Shown here in pieces: positions 33,448-43,800 of a stretch of 64,000 nucleotides of DNA (within the stretch, counting starts at the first letter, position 1; every line of letters starts with the position of its first letter). The stretch spans positions 992,001-1,056,000 of the forward strand of contig JAIUPT010000031.1 in NCBI GenBank assembly GCA_022315425.1. Reading direction: 5' to 3'. The notes under the pieces were generated by a model. It was given only the letters and a program-made list of their open reading frames with translations. It searched no databases and was not told where the DNA came from. The stretch is from Pseudevernia furfuracea (taxonomy: Eukaryota > Ascomycota > Lecanoromycetes > Lecanorales > Parmeliaceae). The translations under genes and the position numbers were made by a program.

Positions 33448-35228
33448 TCTTCTTATCATATACGCCCATGTTCACGCTTTCTCTTACCATTTTCCGAGCA
33501 TTGAATACGCATCACCTTTGCGACGCGGCGCGGCGCTTTTCTGGATCGGAGCAGGGCTCTTTTCTCTACCTGCCATCTACCCTGTTCGATACATCTGTCA
33601 CTTTACGAGATGCAGGTGATGAGGACAACTTGCGAGTTCTTCTCACAGCGATGGGAATTTATCACGAATGCATGTCATCAAGCTATTTCGATATGCCATC
33701 TATCACCACCTTCGCTTCTTTTTACATAGGCCATTTGACGGGAGAAAGATCTTGAGGGGGGGATACACTTACATCTTTGTAAACACCATTTACTTCTTTT
33801 CATTTGTCCTAGGGCGCTTTAGATGGCGAGCAAGTGGAGAGCGAAAGGGGAGTGATGGGGGTGCATCATGCATGTCAAGCAAAGCAAATCAATAAAAAAA
33901 ACTTCAAAACCCATGCTGTGCCCAGACTGTGTTCTCCCTCTCACCTCTCTCCATTCCCAAGTTCCCACGCATGATCTCCATGTAGCATCCTGCATTGCGC
34001 AAGCATATGCAACCGTCCCCACTCCTATGCTGATCACCCTGCACCCCAAGTTACTTTATGCTTGTCATCATGCACTTTTAAAAGTCTCTTCAACAAGTCG
34101 CCGACCTTCCCCATACAAATCATTGTATGCTTTCCGGGTACCTGAATGCTTTGGCCTGTACTAACATGTGCCACCCGCGGCTCGGGCCTTCGCACTCCCT
34201 CCTAGGCTCCTCCCCCTCTTCCCTGCAATAATAATAATAATATGTATTGTTGATCCAACGTCAGCACCATACCTAGCCACCAACTGGTGAACGAGATCGA
34301 GACCTGTAGTCGCTACTACTACTACTACTACAACTACGTACTCCCACCTCTCGCGCGCGCGTGCGCGCCTGAAGGCAGTGTTGTGAACACTGAACACGCA
34401 CTCAGACCTATGCTTTGGGATCACTATTTTCAGGACGGCATGTGCAAAATGAGGCCCTGGCCCCGCGAATGACCGTGGCATTTTTCCTTGTGGAGTCTTC
34501 GCCTGGCATGGCCTTCTGTGAGACCGAAGTACGTCCAAGGGAGGTGGAGACAAGAAAGAACCCCTTCGTCAAAGTTCCTTCGATGGCCAAACGGTCTCTG
34601 TGGCTATCGAATCGGAGAACGCCCTGGCCACAAGTTTCCTCAGCCTTCGGTACGATGTACGCCTTATAATCTACTTTTCTTCCCTGAGTGGCGGTCTGAC
34701 ACGCTCAAAACATACACCTTGACCATGGTAACTACGGTCGTTGGCCTCGCTCGTACGGATGGAACTGGCGTTCAAACATGGGAGTCATGTACATGTCAAA
34801 ACAATTTCGGCATCATCAGCGTGCAGGACTTCAACACTTGTCAATCTTCTGGTGGGCAATTTTTGGTCCTGCTAATGTTAAGCGATCAGGTCACTCTGTA
34901 TCACTTTTCGAGCCGGGATCCATGGCTCGATCTCTGGTGACGGCTATCAAAGAATCCATCAGCCTGTTGTGCTTGAGAGAGTAGGTTGATCTCCTTGTGT
35001 GTCTGAAGAGAACCCGGGTTTCATTTCTGCTGCCGTCGTTTATCATTACATCGCTATAAGCGCCATCCGTTCCTTTCTTCTTCGCTCATTGCACACGTGG
35101 CTCCTCACTGATTCGCTGCAACACCGGAAAAAAAGCAGTCTCCTGGGACCTGTTTCCTTTGATTGTCCCTAATACATTTCTTACGTCGCATAACGCTGGG
35201 AATAGCTTGATATGTACTTTTCATCCGG
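33448..35228. other. Intergenic, 1.8 kb
   Basis: No gene supported. It contains a TAA run near 34229-34243, a CTA run at about 34311-34332 and alternating GC near 34358. A short frame at 34724-34940 has a few Cys residues but no start context or splice partner that would make it credible. Confidence 0.35.
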
Positions 35229-36393
35229 ATGGTTGATTTTTTGCCAATCCAGCCATCGACTGCTTCAAATGCTGGGGGAATCATCAATATAACCAGAACA
35301 GCATTTGATATACAGCTCATCAATGCTACCAACAACGCTGTTAGTTGTATTGGCAACTCCTATGGGTACGACTTAGACCAGAGAAGCTGTCTAGATGCTT
35401 GGAGAAGCATTCCGACCGATTGCGGGCAAGGGGCACTTTTGAGGACCCTCTCCCGTATCAGTTCCTTAGCGGCATGTCTAACGCTACAAATCCCGCAGTT
35501 ACGATTTAAAATTTTGATACTGACATTGCGAATTCAGCAGACGGTCTTTGTGCCATCGATGTCGATCATGCCATAGGCGCTGTTACCGATGCCGCAAAGA
35601 ACGCTGAGATCTCTACGGCTGCTAAACAAGTCTTCGTATTACGCGATGGGAAAAAGCGGCTAAAGCGGATGGGTGGCATAATAAAGGGTATCGGTGAGTG
35701 TGATATGTGTGTAATATGTGCTTTCCCACCCCCCAGCGATGAGAGTGTGGAAAATTTCAATTGATACATGCTCCGCTGTCAATGTGCAGGCATCAACGTT
35801 GGACTCGTCATCGAGGCCCAGTCTTACCGGCCAGAGGTATCATGCATCCCTGCACGATCGTACAAAGACAGGGAGTTTGCACCAAACTGCTGGGGACACT
35901 GTCGACCGCCCAATTACGCATTCTCTTTACCCGGCAAAGACCCGAAGCTGGTCAACAAGCTGTGTACATCCCACAAGGCGGACAGCAGTTTACGACAGGT
36001 AAATGCTGTGTTTGTCTATCCATCTTTCTATCCACCAATCTACTTACCCACCAGCCTACCGACACAACTACCTACGAAAAGTTCTCGAAGTCTCCCCGCC
36101 ATCAAATACTTCTCTTACCTAAGAATCAACAGCTGAAACAAATTCAAGCAGCTTCGTACACTTGCACACTGACCGTAGACCTTGAAGGACAAGAAAGCGA
36201 TGTGGCATCTTGGCTTGATGTCTGGGCAGCCGCTGCCGCGATCAATGTGATGTGCATTAAGAAGGGCCTGGCTGGCGGTTCGTCTATGGAAGGTAGAATT
36301 TTCTTCAGTTCGCGCTCAGCCCCGTTGGAATGTTGTACTACTCTCTCTCTTATCACTAATGTGGCTGCTACAAATGTGCACATGGCCGATTGA
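35229..36393 (+). pseudogene. Secreted Cys-containing protein of unknown function, probably broken
   Basis: Segments match a recurrent ascomycete secreted-protein layout: GNSYGYDLDQRSCLDAWRSI, then RGTFEDPLPYQFLS, DGLCAIDVDHAIGAVTD, GINVGLVIEAQ, a second module with CTKLLGTL and VYIPQGGQQF, and SYTCTLTVDLEGQESDVASW with AAAAAINVMCIKKG. Introns at 35695-35789 and 36000-36151 splice cleanly, and a GC-AG intron at about 35471-35540 would join FLS to DGLCA. Two frame changes, near 35420 and in 35840-35885, have no intron explanation. No clear signal peptide is seen at the first ATG. It is either a pseudogene or carries sequencing indels. Confidence 0.5.
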
Positions 36394-37536
36394 GAGTTCC
36401 GTTACAGCCTTGGATTTCCGTGAACCTTGTTGATCTTCCGGTTCGAGGCACAGTGAAGAGAAGGCGTGTTTTGAATCACTCAGACATATATATCTCAATA
36501 GATAAGAACCCTTCCAATCATGATCCTTTTTTTTTTTAACATGGCGAAAGGGGGTTCATGTATCTGCATGTTTGTTCAAGAGATACTCCCGGCCGTCTCC
36601 TATGGCTGTACTGGCCTGACCGAGGGGTCCTTCACTCGCGAAAAAATATCCCTTTGCTCGGGGATTGTTTTGCTCCCCTTGGCTACTGTACCTGCCCGGA
36701 GCGTTTTCCCCCATTGCTCGCTGCAGGACTCCTATTTCCCCCCCCCACCACCGGTCCCATCTTGGATTTTCATACTTGTCACTCAATGGCCGCAATTCGC
36801 TGTCATGTTTGTAAACGCCCATGGCATTGTCAAGGAAAGGGCTTCTGTGTACTTGTACTGATGCTATAAAGAAGCTTTGTGCAATCGGTCCCCTCGTCAA
36901 AAGGTGGTCATCTAAAGAGAGACCGTATCACAGGTGGCAACACCCCAAGTCAAAACTACCTTACTCTACAAGACCTCAGCTTCGACCTTTCTCCCACCTC
37001 GCCCAATTATCAGAATGAGAAAATCGTTCTTGGCCCTCTTTTTTTCTTCTTCTTTTCTTTTTTTTGGGACAGATCTCCCCCGTACTCGTACCTCCTCCAC
37101 GACACATGCTCTCGGGGGATTCTTATCGGAGTCGATGTCTGATGAGAAAAGAAAGGAAGAGAAAAGAAAAGGGGCATAAGACTCATGGCTCGAAGTTTCG
37201 GGACGTGGACATTTAGGGAAGAGTTGCGAGGGGGATTGATTAATTGGTCAGCCTGCCAAATGACTTCTTGCACCCCCAACTGCGTAGCCTTTGCGTACTC
37301 TCGCTCTACCAGGCGGCGAATGCACTCATATGATCTCGTCATACTACTTGCAGCGCCGTGTTATTTTGAGACCGAGTCTCTGCATGGCTCGCGTAGATTG
37401 CATTGGGCAGACAGATAGGCTGGGGAGTGCTTAGTTGCGTGAGTTGACGGGCGAAGGTCGTAAGATTCCTTTATTCTAATCAGAGATTTTAAGTAGCTAT
37501 GAAGCCGAGATCTAATCCCACTTCCTTAGGCCCCGG
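36394..37536. other. Intergenic, 1.1 kb
   Basis: Convergent spacer between the broken gene and HEM13. Poly-T at 36527-36538 and a T-rich stretch near 37039-37066. No gene supported. Confidence 0.4.
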
Positions 37537-38952
37537 CTACACCCAGTCCCTCGGCTCCCTCAGCACTTTCACCAACCTCTCCTCCCTGCTGCCTTTGTCC
37601 GCGTCATGCATGTACATCCATCGCGCCGTCAATGGTAGACTCATTAGGATACTCTCAACTCTCGCGCCAGGCGTGTTGAGGCCGAAACTCGTGCCTCGGT
37701 CGTGGACCAGGTTGAATTCGACATATCGACCCCTTCTCAGCTGCTGCCACTCCTTTTCTTTTTCTGTGAAAGGCATGTCTTTTCGCTTTTCGATGAGGGG
37801 AAGGTAGGAGGGCAGGAAAGCCGTCAAGCAATCTTTGATGAATGAGAATAGTTGTTCCTGCTCTTTCTCTCCGTCGTCTAGATCGTCAAAGAATATACCT
37901 CCGATACCGCGGGACTCGCCTCGGTGGGGAATGTAGAAGTATTTATCGCACCATTGCTTAAAGCGGGGGTAGTAGCCTCGATCGTGCTTGTCGCACGCGT
38001 CTTTGATCGTCCGATGGAAGTGTATGGCATCTTCGTCAAATAGATAGGAAGGTGTAAGATCTGTGCCACCGCCAAACCACCAGGCGTTGCAGTTTCCTTC
38101 GGCGTCCATCGTTTCGAAGTAGCGGTAGTTGAAGTGCACGGTTGGCGCGTTCGGGTTCTGAGGGTGCAACACGCAGCTGAGACCTGCTGCGAAGAATTCA
38201 AGAGTTTCGACATTTGGGTCTAAGGCTTTGTGGTTCACGCGCATCTTCTCGATGGCTGGCCGGGGGAGGGTGCCGTAGACGATGCTTGTATTGACGCCTG
38301 CTTTCTCAAAGACGGTACCATCTTGAAGCACGCACGAGATCCCGCCACCGCCATTCGGACGCGTCCAGGTATCTGTGCGGAACATCTTTTTCGAAGGGTC
38401 CAGAGCCTCAAGCATTGAGACGATCTCTTTCTGCTGAGCTTTGATGAACGCTTCCATGCGAAGACGCATAGGCGAGGAGTCCGTTACGCCGGATTCGCGC
38501 TTTGCGAGAGTGTCTCGGTCTGCGATGGAGGGGGCTTCGAGTTGGAGGGGGGAGGTGAACTGGCATGCATGTAGGTGAGCTTTTAGAATGGAATTGGGAG
38601 GGAGCAAGGGTACCATGGAGTAAATCAGGGAGCCGCAGAGGACAACCCCGAGTGATATACGCCAGTAGGGAGCGGCTACTCCTCCAGATTGGGGTTTCGC
38701 GTTGGGAGGAGGTTTGGCATTGGGTGAGTTGCTAGGTATAGAGGATGGGTTTGCTGGTAGAGCCTGGGTTCTCGTTCCCACCAGCGGTTTGGGCTTGGGT
38801 GGGCCGCTATATGGTCGTGGTTTTGCTGATTCCTTGCTTGAAGAGTATGGGCGAACAGGGCGAGAGTAATGTCTTGATGGCGTTTGGAAGCGAAATGCAT
38901 CTCGCAAGAGTGGATTGCTTGCGAATCGCAGCCATTCGTTTGTGGGAGCCAT
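37537..38952 (-). CDS. hem13: Coproporphyrinogen III oxidase
   Basis: Oxygen-dependent oxidative decarboxylation of coproporphyrinogen III to protoporphyrinogen IX in haem synthesis. Intronless, 471 aa. The family core is complete: FRTDTWTRPNGGGGISCVLQ, NAWWFGGGTDLTPSY, the dimer/active-site segment FHRTIKDACDKH and YYPRFKQWCDKYFYIPHRGE, GGIFFDDLDD, and RGRYVEFNLVHDRGTSFGL. An extra ~135 residue N-terminus is rich in Ser, Pro, Lys and Arg and contains a hydrophobic segment at about 97-115. This suggests a mitochondrial presequence with a membrane anchor, unlike the cytosolic yeast enzyme. Confidence 0.96.
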   Translation of the reverse strand: MAPTNEWLRFASNPLLRDAFRFQTPSRHYSRPVRPYSSSKESAKPRPYSGPPKPKPLVGTRTQALPANPSSIPSNSPNAKPPPNAKPQSGGVAAPYWRISLGVVLCGSLIYSMVPLLPPNSILKAHLHACQFTSPLQLEAPSIADRDTLAKRESGVTDSSPMRLRMEAFIKAQQKEIVSMLEALDPSKKMFRTDTWTRPNGGGGISCVLQDGTVFEKAGVNTSIVYGTLPRPAIEKMRVNHKALDPNVETLEFFAAGLSCVLHPQNPNAPTVHFNYRYFETMDAEGNCNAWWFGGGTDLTPSYLFDEDAIHFHRTIKDACDKHDRGYYPRFKQWCDKYFYIPHRGESRGIGGIFFDDLDDGEKEQEQLFSFIKDCLTAFLPSYLPLIEKRKDMPFTEKEKEWQQLRRGRYVEFNLVHDRGTSFGLNTPGARVESILMSLPLTARWMYMHDADKGSREERLVKVLREPRDWV

Positions 38953-39430
38953 TGGGGTAGCGGTGTGAAAAACAAAGCACTAGGAAAGCATCATTATTTG
39001 GTCTGATTCAGGAGGCACAGAGGGTACCTGTTCAAGACTGAAGATGATGTTGACTTGTAGTAATTTAGAGAAATCAGTGTCCAGTGACGCTTTCTACTTG
39101 ATATTTTGAATATACGAGTACGTATAAGGCTGAAAGCTTCGCCCCGCCTTGTCTGCCAAGAAGACAGAAATCTGCCCCCGACTTTGTTCTCGCGCAACGG
39201 GGGTGATGGTCGCGCGAGCGAGGGTGATGAAGGGTGCTCCTGGGTCAGCAAGGTGTACCTGACTAATATTTTGGGGCAATACGTGATGTTTGAGGGTTTA
39301 GCAGACCCGTATATTCGTTCCTGAATTGCTCAAGATATTAGGAGGCTCGAAGATCACAGCTGAAAAGGTCAATACCGTCGCAGGGATAGTGGTAATGAAA
39401 TTCAACGATATAGGTGCTTAGTAAAGACTT
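38953..39430. other. Intergenic, HEM13 promoter side
   Basis: 478 bp upstream of HEM13. No gene supported. The HEM13 promoter should lie in the first part. Confidence 0.35.
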
Positions 39431-39655
39431 GTGAGTGAGCTTCCTGCCAATACGAGCACGAGCATGCACATTGCCGCAGTCACAATACTCGCTTTCCTTT
39501 ATGTACCACTTAACATGGCTACCTCGATCTTTGGCATGAACATTCAAGAACTGAATCAAAGCGGCCACAAGGTCTGGATGTTCGTACTAACAGCAGTTCT
39601 CGCTCTTCTTGTCACAGCCGGTGGCTGGTTCCTAGTCGATCAGGCGAATACCTAA
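39431..39655 (+). pseudogene. CorA-type Mg2+ transporter, C-terminal fragment
   Basis: An open stretch encodes NTSTSMHIAAVTILAFLYVP, a first membrane helix, the signature SIFGMNIQEL with the GMN selectivity motif, and a second helix (VWMFVLTAVLALLVTAGG). This is the two-helix C-terminus of fungal CorA-like transporters. An in-frame stop lies just upstream at 39422 and no upstream exon with the cytosolic domain was found, so this is a truncated remnant rather than a working gene. A following frame at 39700-40029 has no recognisable continuation. Confidence 0.65.
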
Positions 39656-40645
39656 GCTACCGCTCCTTTCGAGCCCAAAAGATCCCAGAATCTGAGAAAT
39701 TGCCGTACACCATTGGAATCAGGCTCGCCATACTACCATGGCTTGTATGGAATAGACACGGATGGTGGGCTTGGCTTAACGTCCTGACTAACAGTAGTCG
39801 CTTGCCTGATGTGAACGGGGTCTCGAGGCATGGGGCTCGCCCCCCACCGGATGAACGATATAGGGCGGCTGGTGATTACGTGACCACATACGGCTGGTTT
39901 TCGCCGGCGATCGGATTTCTTGATGAAGATGAATTACCATGGGCCTTGGGATTCGGATGTCAGCTGGCGTTCCAGAGAAATATCAGTGGCGAACCGAGAT
40001 ACTGCGAAGATGGCACAAGCCTAGCATAGAGATGTAGGAGGTGTTCTCATAAGTGAACGTCATTGTTTACAAGTGGAGTCATGGGCTTTGTTCAGGGTAG
40101 AGTTCTGTGCGGAGGTAGCTGGTGGGTAAGATAGCTTTTGTATAGATAATGATTTCATTGGTTCGACAACATCCAGCATCTGGTCGAGGGCTCGCATCCG
40201 GAGCATCCTAGTATCCAGTCCGTCCGGTATGATCACATAGGATTTGCAACATACACAAAATATCATAAGATCTTACTCCGTCATTGTCAATTGCTACGTA
40301 ACATCAGGAACAGAACTATCGAGCACGTAGCAGGCGCAAGCAATGTTCATTAGAACAGGGGGGACTCATGTCACGCCTATTAGCTTGATCAGTCATCACT
40401 GCAAGCTGGGAACGATTTCTCCGTAATGTGCCAATGCCGTTCTTCTCAACAGTGTCAAACAAATTGATCATCTCCTAAGTTGTTTTGCATGCGAAATTGC
40501 TTGTTTGTAATGTTGGGCTTAGGTGAGTATCGTGAGATAGTGGGATGTACATATTTAACAGAGGGGAGGTACACATACAGTGAAAAGAGGGGTGAACATG
40601 CAGCAGAAGGGGGTGTACGGCAATTGCTAGCCATGAATATAGGGA
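39656..40645. other. Intergenic, 1.0 kb
   Basis: One frame at 39700-40029 (109 codons, plus) is Trp/Pro/Arg-rich and unrecognised; it may be a decayed flank of the CorA fragment. Nothing else supported. Confidence 0.3.
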
Positions 40646-41777
40646 TTACGGCCGCCCCTGGTAGAGTAGCTGGCCCAATTTAGCGTCCCCTTCGTCGGAC
40701 GCCAGGGTATATTGACTCGCCTCCAACTTCGAAAGCATGGCCAGATACATATAATTTTCTGCGTTCTGAAACGCATCCATTCCTAACATACCAACGCTAT
40801 CGGTCCAACCATAGCTATTGGGATGATTAACGTCAACAGTGCCTATCACTGAAATATGAGTAAGTTCATGTACAAGTATTCCTGATACAATGGACTGGAG
40901 CGCCTTCAATGCCACTGAAAAGGGTTTGAAGGGCATAGGGAAATCATTCCAAACGCGAAACGGAAAGACTTCGGTATCGAAGGCAATGTTGCACATCTAT
41001 TACGAGCGGTTATATATTTGACTGATACATAAAGGGATGAGGATGCGAGAACTTACGGTAACTACGGAGCGCCACTTTTGTATCCTATCTGGAAGAGGAA
41101 CTCCTTTATAGGTAAAGGCTTCATCATTTATAGCGGTACGAACAACGTAAGCCATAATCTTCGCGTTTGGATTCCGAGGGTCCGCGTACTCGCATTGAAA
41201 TGGCATCGTGGTTTCAACGCGCATATAGTTATACTGGTCAAACCATTCTTGATCGACGTTCAGTGTCTTCTGACTATTGGGAGTCGGGTCGTCAGCGCGG
41301 TCAGGGACTAGCTGGAATCGAGCAGTAGGCGAATCATGTGCGTCGTCATCGCAATAGAAGCGAATATTTGAACGATCTTGGTCAGTTGTGGACGCCAGAT
41401 TACTCAGCGAATCGAAGATGCCTGGTAGAGTACGACGATAAAATCAGTAAGAATTAATCAATCGAGACAGCGCTGCACGCTTCAAGGATTCACGAACCTT
41501 TCACGTGACTTACAAGCCCGCGAGAGAAGAACCGGCCATCCAAGAGATCGATGTGGAAAAGCGTTTTGAAAGCGTTTCGAAACGCGTCGTCCGTTGCAGC
41601 ATTAGATAGGCGAGTCAATGTATCCCTCGACCAGCCGATAGCATCGTCCAGAGAATCCTGGAATTTGTACTTGTTCGAACACGATGAATCGACGTAGTAT
41701 GAAAATGATGTTGCGTGGCAGAGTGTCCAGCAGAATTGGAGCACGAGTGCTAACCTCCATGGTTGCATATTGCTCAT
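40646..41777 (-). CDS. Secreted M35-like (deuterolysin/Lys-specific) metallopeptidase
   Basis: Extracellular zinc peptidase. Minus-strand exons 41777-41498, 41421-41057 and 40996-40646 give 332 codons (331 aa). The N-terminus MSNMQPWRLALVLQF is a signal peptide; a longer in-frame start at 41852 exists. The zinc site LVHELTHIS (HExxH) lies in exon 3, followed by a downstream acidic ligand region (TVDVNHPNSYGWTDS) and the NAENYMYLAM helix typical of the aspzincin group. The prodomain-like N-terminal half contains SCSNKYKFQDSLDDAIGWS. Introns of 76 and 60 bp have standard borders. Probably secreted for protein degradation. Confidence 0.8.
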
Positions 41778-42054
41778 ATGCGACCTGTTCGCAGCTTTTG
41801 AAAAATGCGACTTAACGGACTTCGCGAGTGTGAAGAGTAGAAAAGAAACCAAAAAGCAGCCCCAAGGATGGGTTGATACATGATGATCATATGCGATCTT
41901 CTTTTGACTTTATGACTGGTACTGTATCATATGAATGGAAAGCTCGTTTCAGAGGGTTCGTCACGACGCTTCCCGTTAGTCTAACAATTTGTGTTATATC
42001 TTGTGGGTGGAATACGAGATTGCAGTATCGTGAGAAAGCTATACGAGCGACGCC

Positions 42055-42092
42055 TATACTTCGTGTCGTTTAGAAAAACGACACGAAGTATA
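42055..42092. repeat. Perfect 17-bp inverted repeat (hairpin)
   Basis: Left arm TATACTTCGTGTCGTTT at 42055-42071, loop AGAA at 42072-42075, and an exact reverse-complement arm at 42076-42092. It lies in a gene-free region about 280 bp upstream of the M35 start. It may be a small transposon end, a foldback element or an RNA hairpin. Confidence 0.95.
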
Positions 42093-42524
42093 ATTACTCT
42101 TAATAAAGTTGATAAAGACGACAATATTAGCGTCAGTGTTGGTGTCTTGGTTTTAGTGTGTTGTTGTTAGCTTTGGTGTTGGTATTTGTAGTCACTTAGT
42201 CTGCAGGAAATGGTCACCCTACCCCACTACATGGACGAACGCCCCATTATCTCCATTCGATGCGGAAATCACCATGGGACACGCATACTGGTCCAGCTCA
42301 ATAAGTCACATCGGCCTCGACTACGCCATTGAATGAATCGATTAAACAGCCCTGAATGACAAGTCTAGAGCACTGAAGGACGACGCTAGATTCCAGGGCA
42401 TGTAATCGTTCGCCTTCGAAACTTTTCGAGAAAGAAGCTATTGATGATACTAAGAAGACTATTCAGCGAAGGCAGCAAGGGCTAAAGAGCTCATCTTTAG
42501 CCCACGAGCATCATTTTCCTTAAA

Positions 42525-42560
42525 GAAAGCCCGAAAGAAAGCCCGAAAGAAAGCCCGAAA
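42525..42560. repeat. 12-bp minisatellite, three perfect units
   Basis: GAAAGCCCGAAA is repeated at 42525-42536, 42537-42548 and 42549-42560, then decays into GAAAG-type purine-rich sequence. Confidence 0.9.
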
Positions 42561-42833
42561 GAAAGATTAAGAGAAAGACTGAGATGAAGCCCAGATGAAA
42601 GCCCAGGAGGAACATTCCCAGAAAGAAGACATCAGTCTCTAGATCGTGAAGATCGTTTTTTTAGCAATGCTAGAGAGAGGGTATTAAGGACACCCTTGAG
42701 GGCTTCAGTCAAGCTGAAGATTCAACATCATCGTTTTGGCGCCGCACCCAGAGCTTGAGACCTCTGGGGGCGATTTTTGTATTGTACTTTTTATGGCGTT
42801 CCAATTTGGCACAGAGGGAACAATTCTTATGAG

Positions 42834-42879
42834 GCACTGAGGGATCGAGCACTGAGGGATCATGGGGCACTGAGGGATC
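42834..42879. repeat. GCACTGAGGGATC repeat, three copies
   Basis: The 13-mer occurs at 42834-42846, 42849-42861 and 42867-42879, with a degenerate copy (GCACAGAGGGAA) near 42809. Spacers of 2 and 5 bp separate the units. Confidence 0.85.
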
Positions 42880-42919
42880 ACTAATCACGCAGCGAGGTAC
42901 GGGGGCTTTCATCATCATG

Positions 42920-43085
42920 TGGGGGCAGGTGCCCTGGAAGGGCAGGTTTTAGATAGAGTAGTAGATCCATCCCGGGGGTGGGACTCCCAAGGATAGATAC
43001 ATCCGACTGGGCCTTAGACGCCTGTAAAGCCCTCTGCGGGGTAACTCGTATGGTGTCCGGTATGACTTAATCAATCAATCAATCA
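42920..43085 (+). mobile_element. Possible 3' end of a non-LTR (LINE-type) retrotransposon
   Basis: A GGGACTCCCAAGGATAGATA stretch, the phrase GGCCTTAGACGCCTGTAAAG and a GTATGGTGTCCGGTATGA stretch are followed by a short AATC tandem tail (about 43069-43084). Fungal Tad1-type LINEs often end in similar 3' UTR text and a simple-repeat tail. This is from memory of such elements; no reverse-transcriptase coding remains here. Confidence 0.35.
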
Positions 43086-43800
43086 ACTTAGTCTGCAGGG
43101 GGCTATGAAGAGACCACATCAAGCCTTAAGGTCAGGGTCAAACATTTACTAATTACTGCGGCTCTTGAAAGCCAGACATCGTGGACAATAATCACCACGA
43201 TACACCCTCATTGTTGATGCTATGCTACCAGCGATACGCCACAGCAGTGTGTTGAAGCCACGTTCACTACCAGGCTAATGACTAAGTCATATGGGGACAA
43301 GGCCTGTACAGAGGAAAGCGCCTAGAGGATAACCCAACCTTGTGCATATGGTGTAGCTCAGGGGACGCTCAAGGTGCTCAATGCTTAAGCACAAGAAGAA
43401 CCAACCTTGAGTATACATATGCATCTTAGTGGAGACCGGGACAAATCATCTTTGTGTGCGATACAATAATGTTTTCACTCGAGAATTAGTTGTGACTTGA
43501 CTACATCAACCAACTGATCCTTCACACTCCTCTCCCAAAGAACCAACCTGCAGCTTAGGTGCTAGTAGTACAGAAAAGACTCGCTACCTAAGGTCGTATC
43601 ATATATACCAATTCACACCTTTCCATGTAGTCTTTCTACTACGACTTCAGACCCGTCTAAGTCGCTTACACTTTGACTCTAATGTGATTTGTCATTTTCA
43701 TGCAACATGGTTGTGCTTTACCGCATTTAATTCAATGCAAATGTGTGTTATAGCAGGTTCATTTGCCTAGACATGACCAAATTTATGGCACTAAGCATAT

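Larger units (their letters stand above)
41853..43800. other. Gene-free, repeat-bearing region
   Basis: About 1.9 kb without a supported gene. It holds a perfect hairpin, two minisatellites and a possible retrotransposon tail, all listed separately. The 70-codon minus frame at 42709-42918 falls across the repeats and is not a gene. Confidence 0.45.

Noticed and set aside
42709..42918. 70-codon minus frame with Cys residues, looking zinc-knuckle-like
   Set aside because: It consists mostly of the GCACTGAGGGATC repeat read in reverse, with only two close cysteines.
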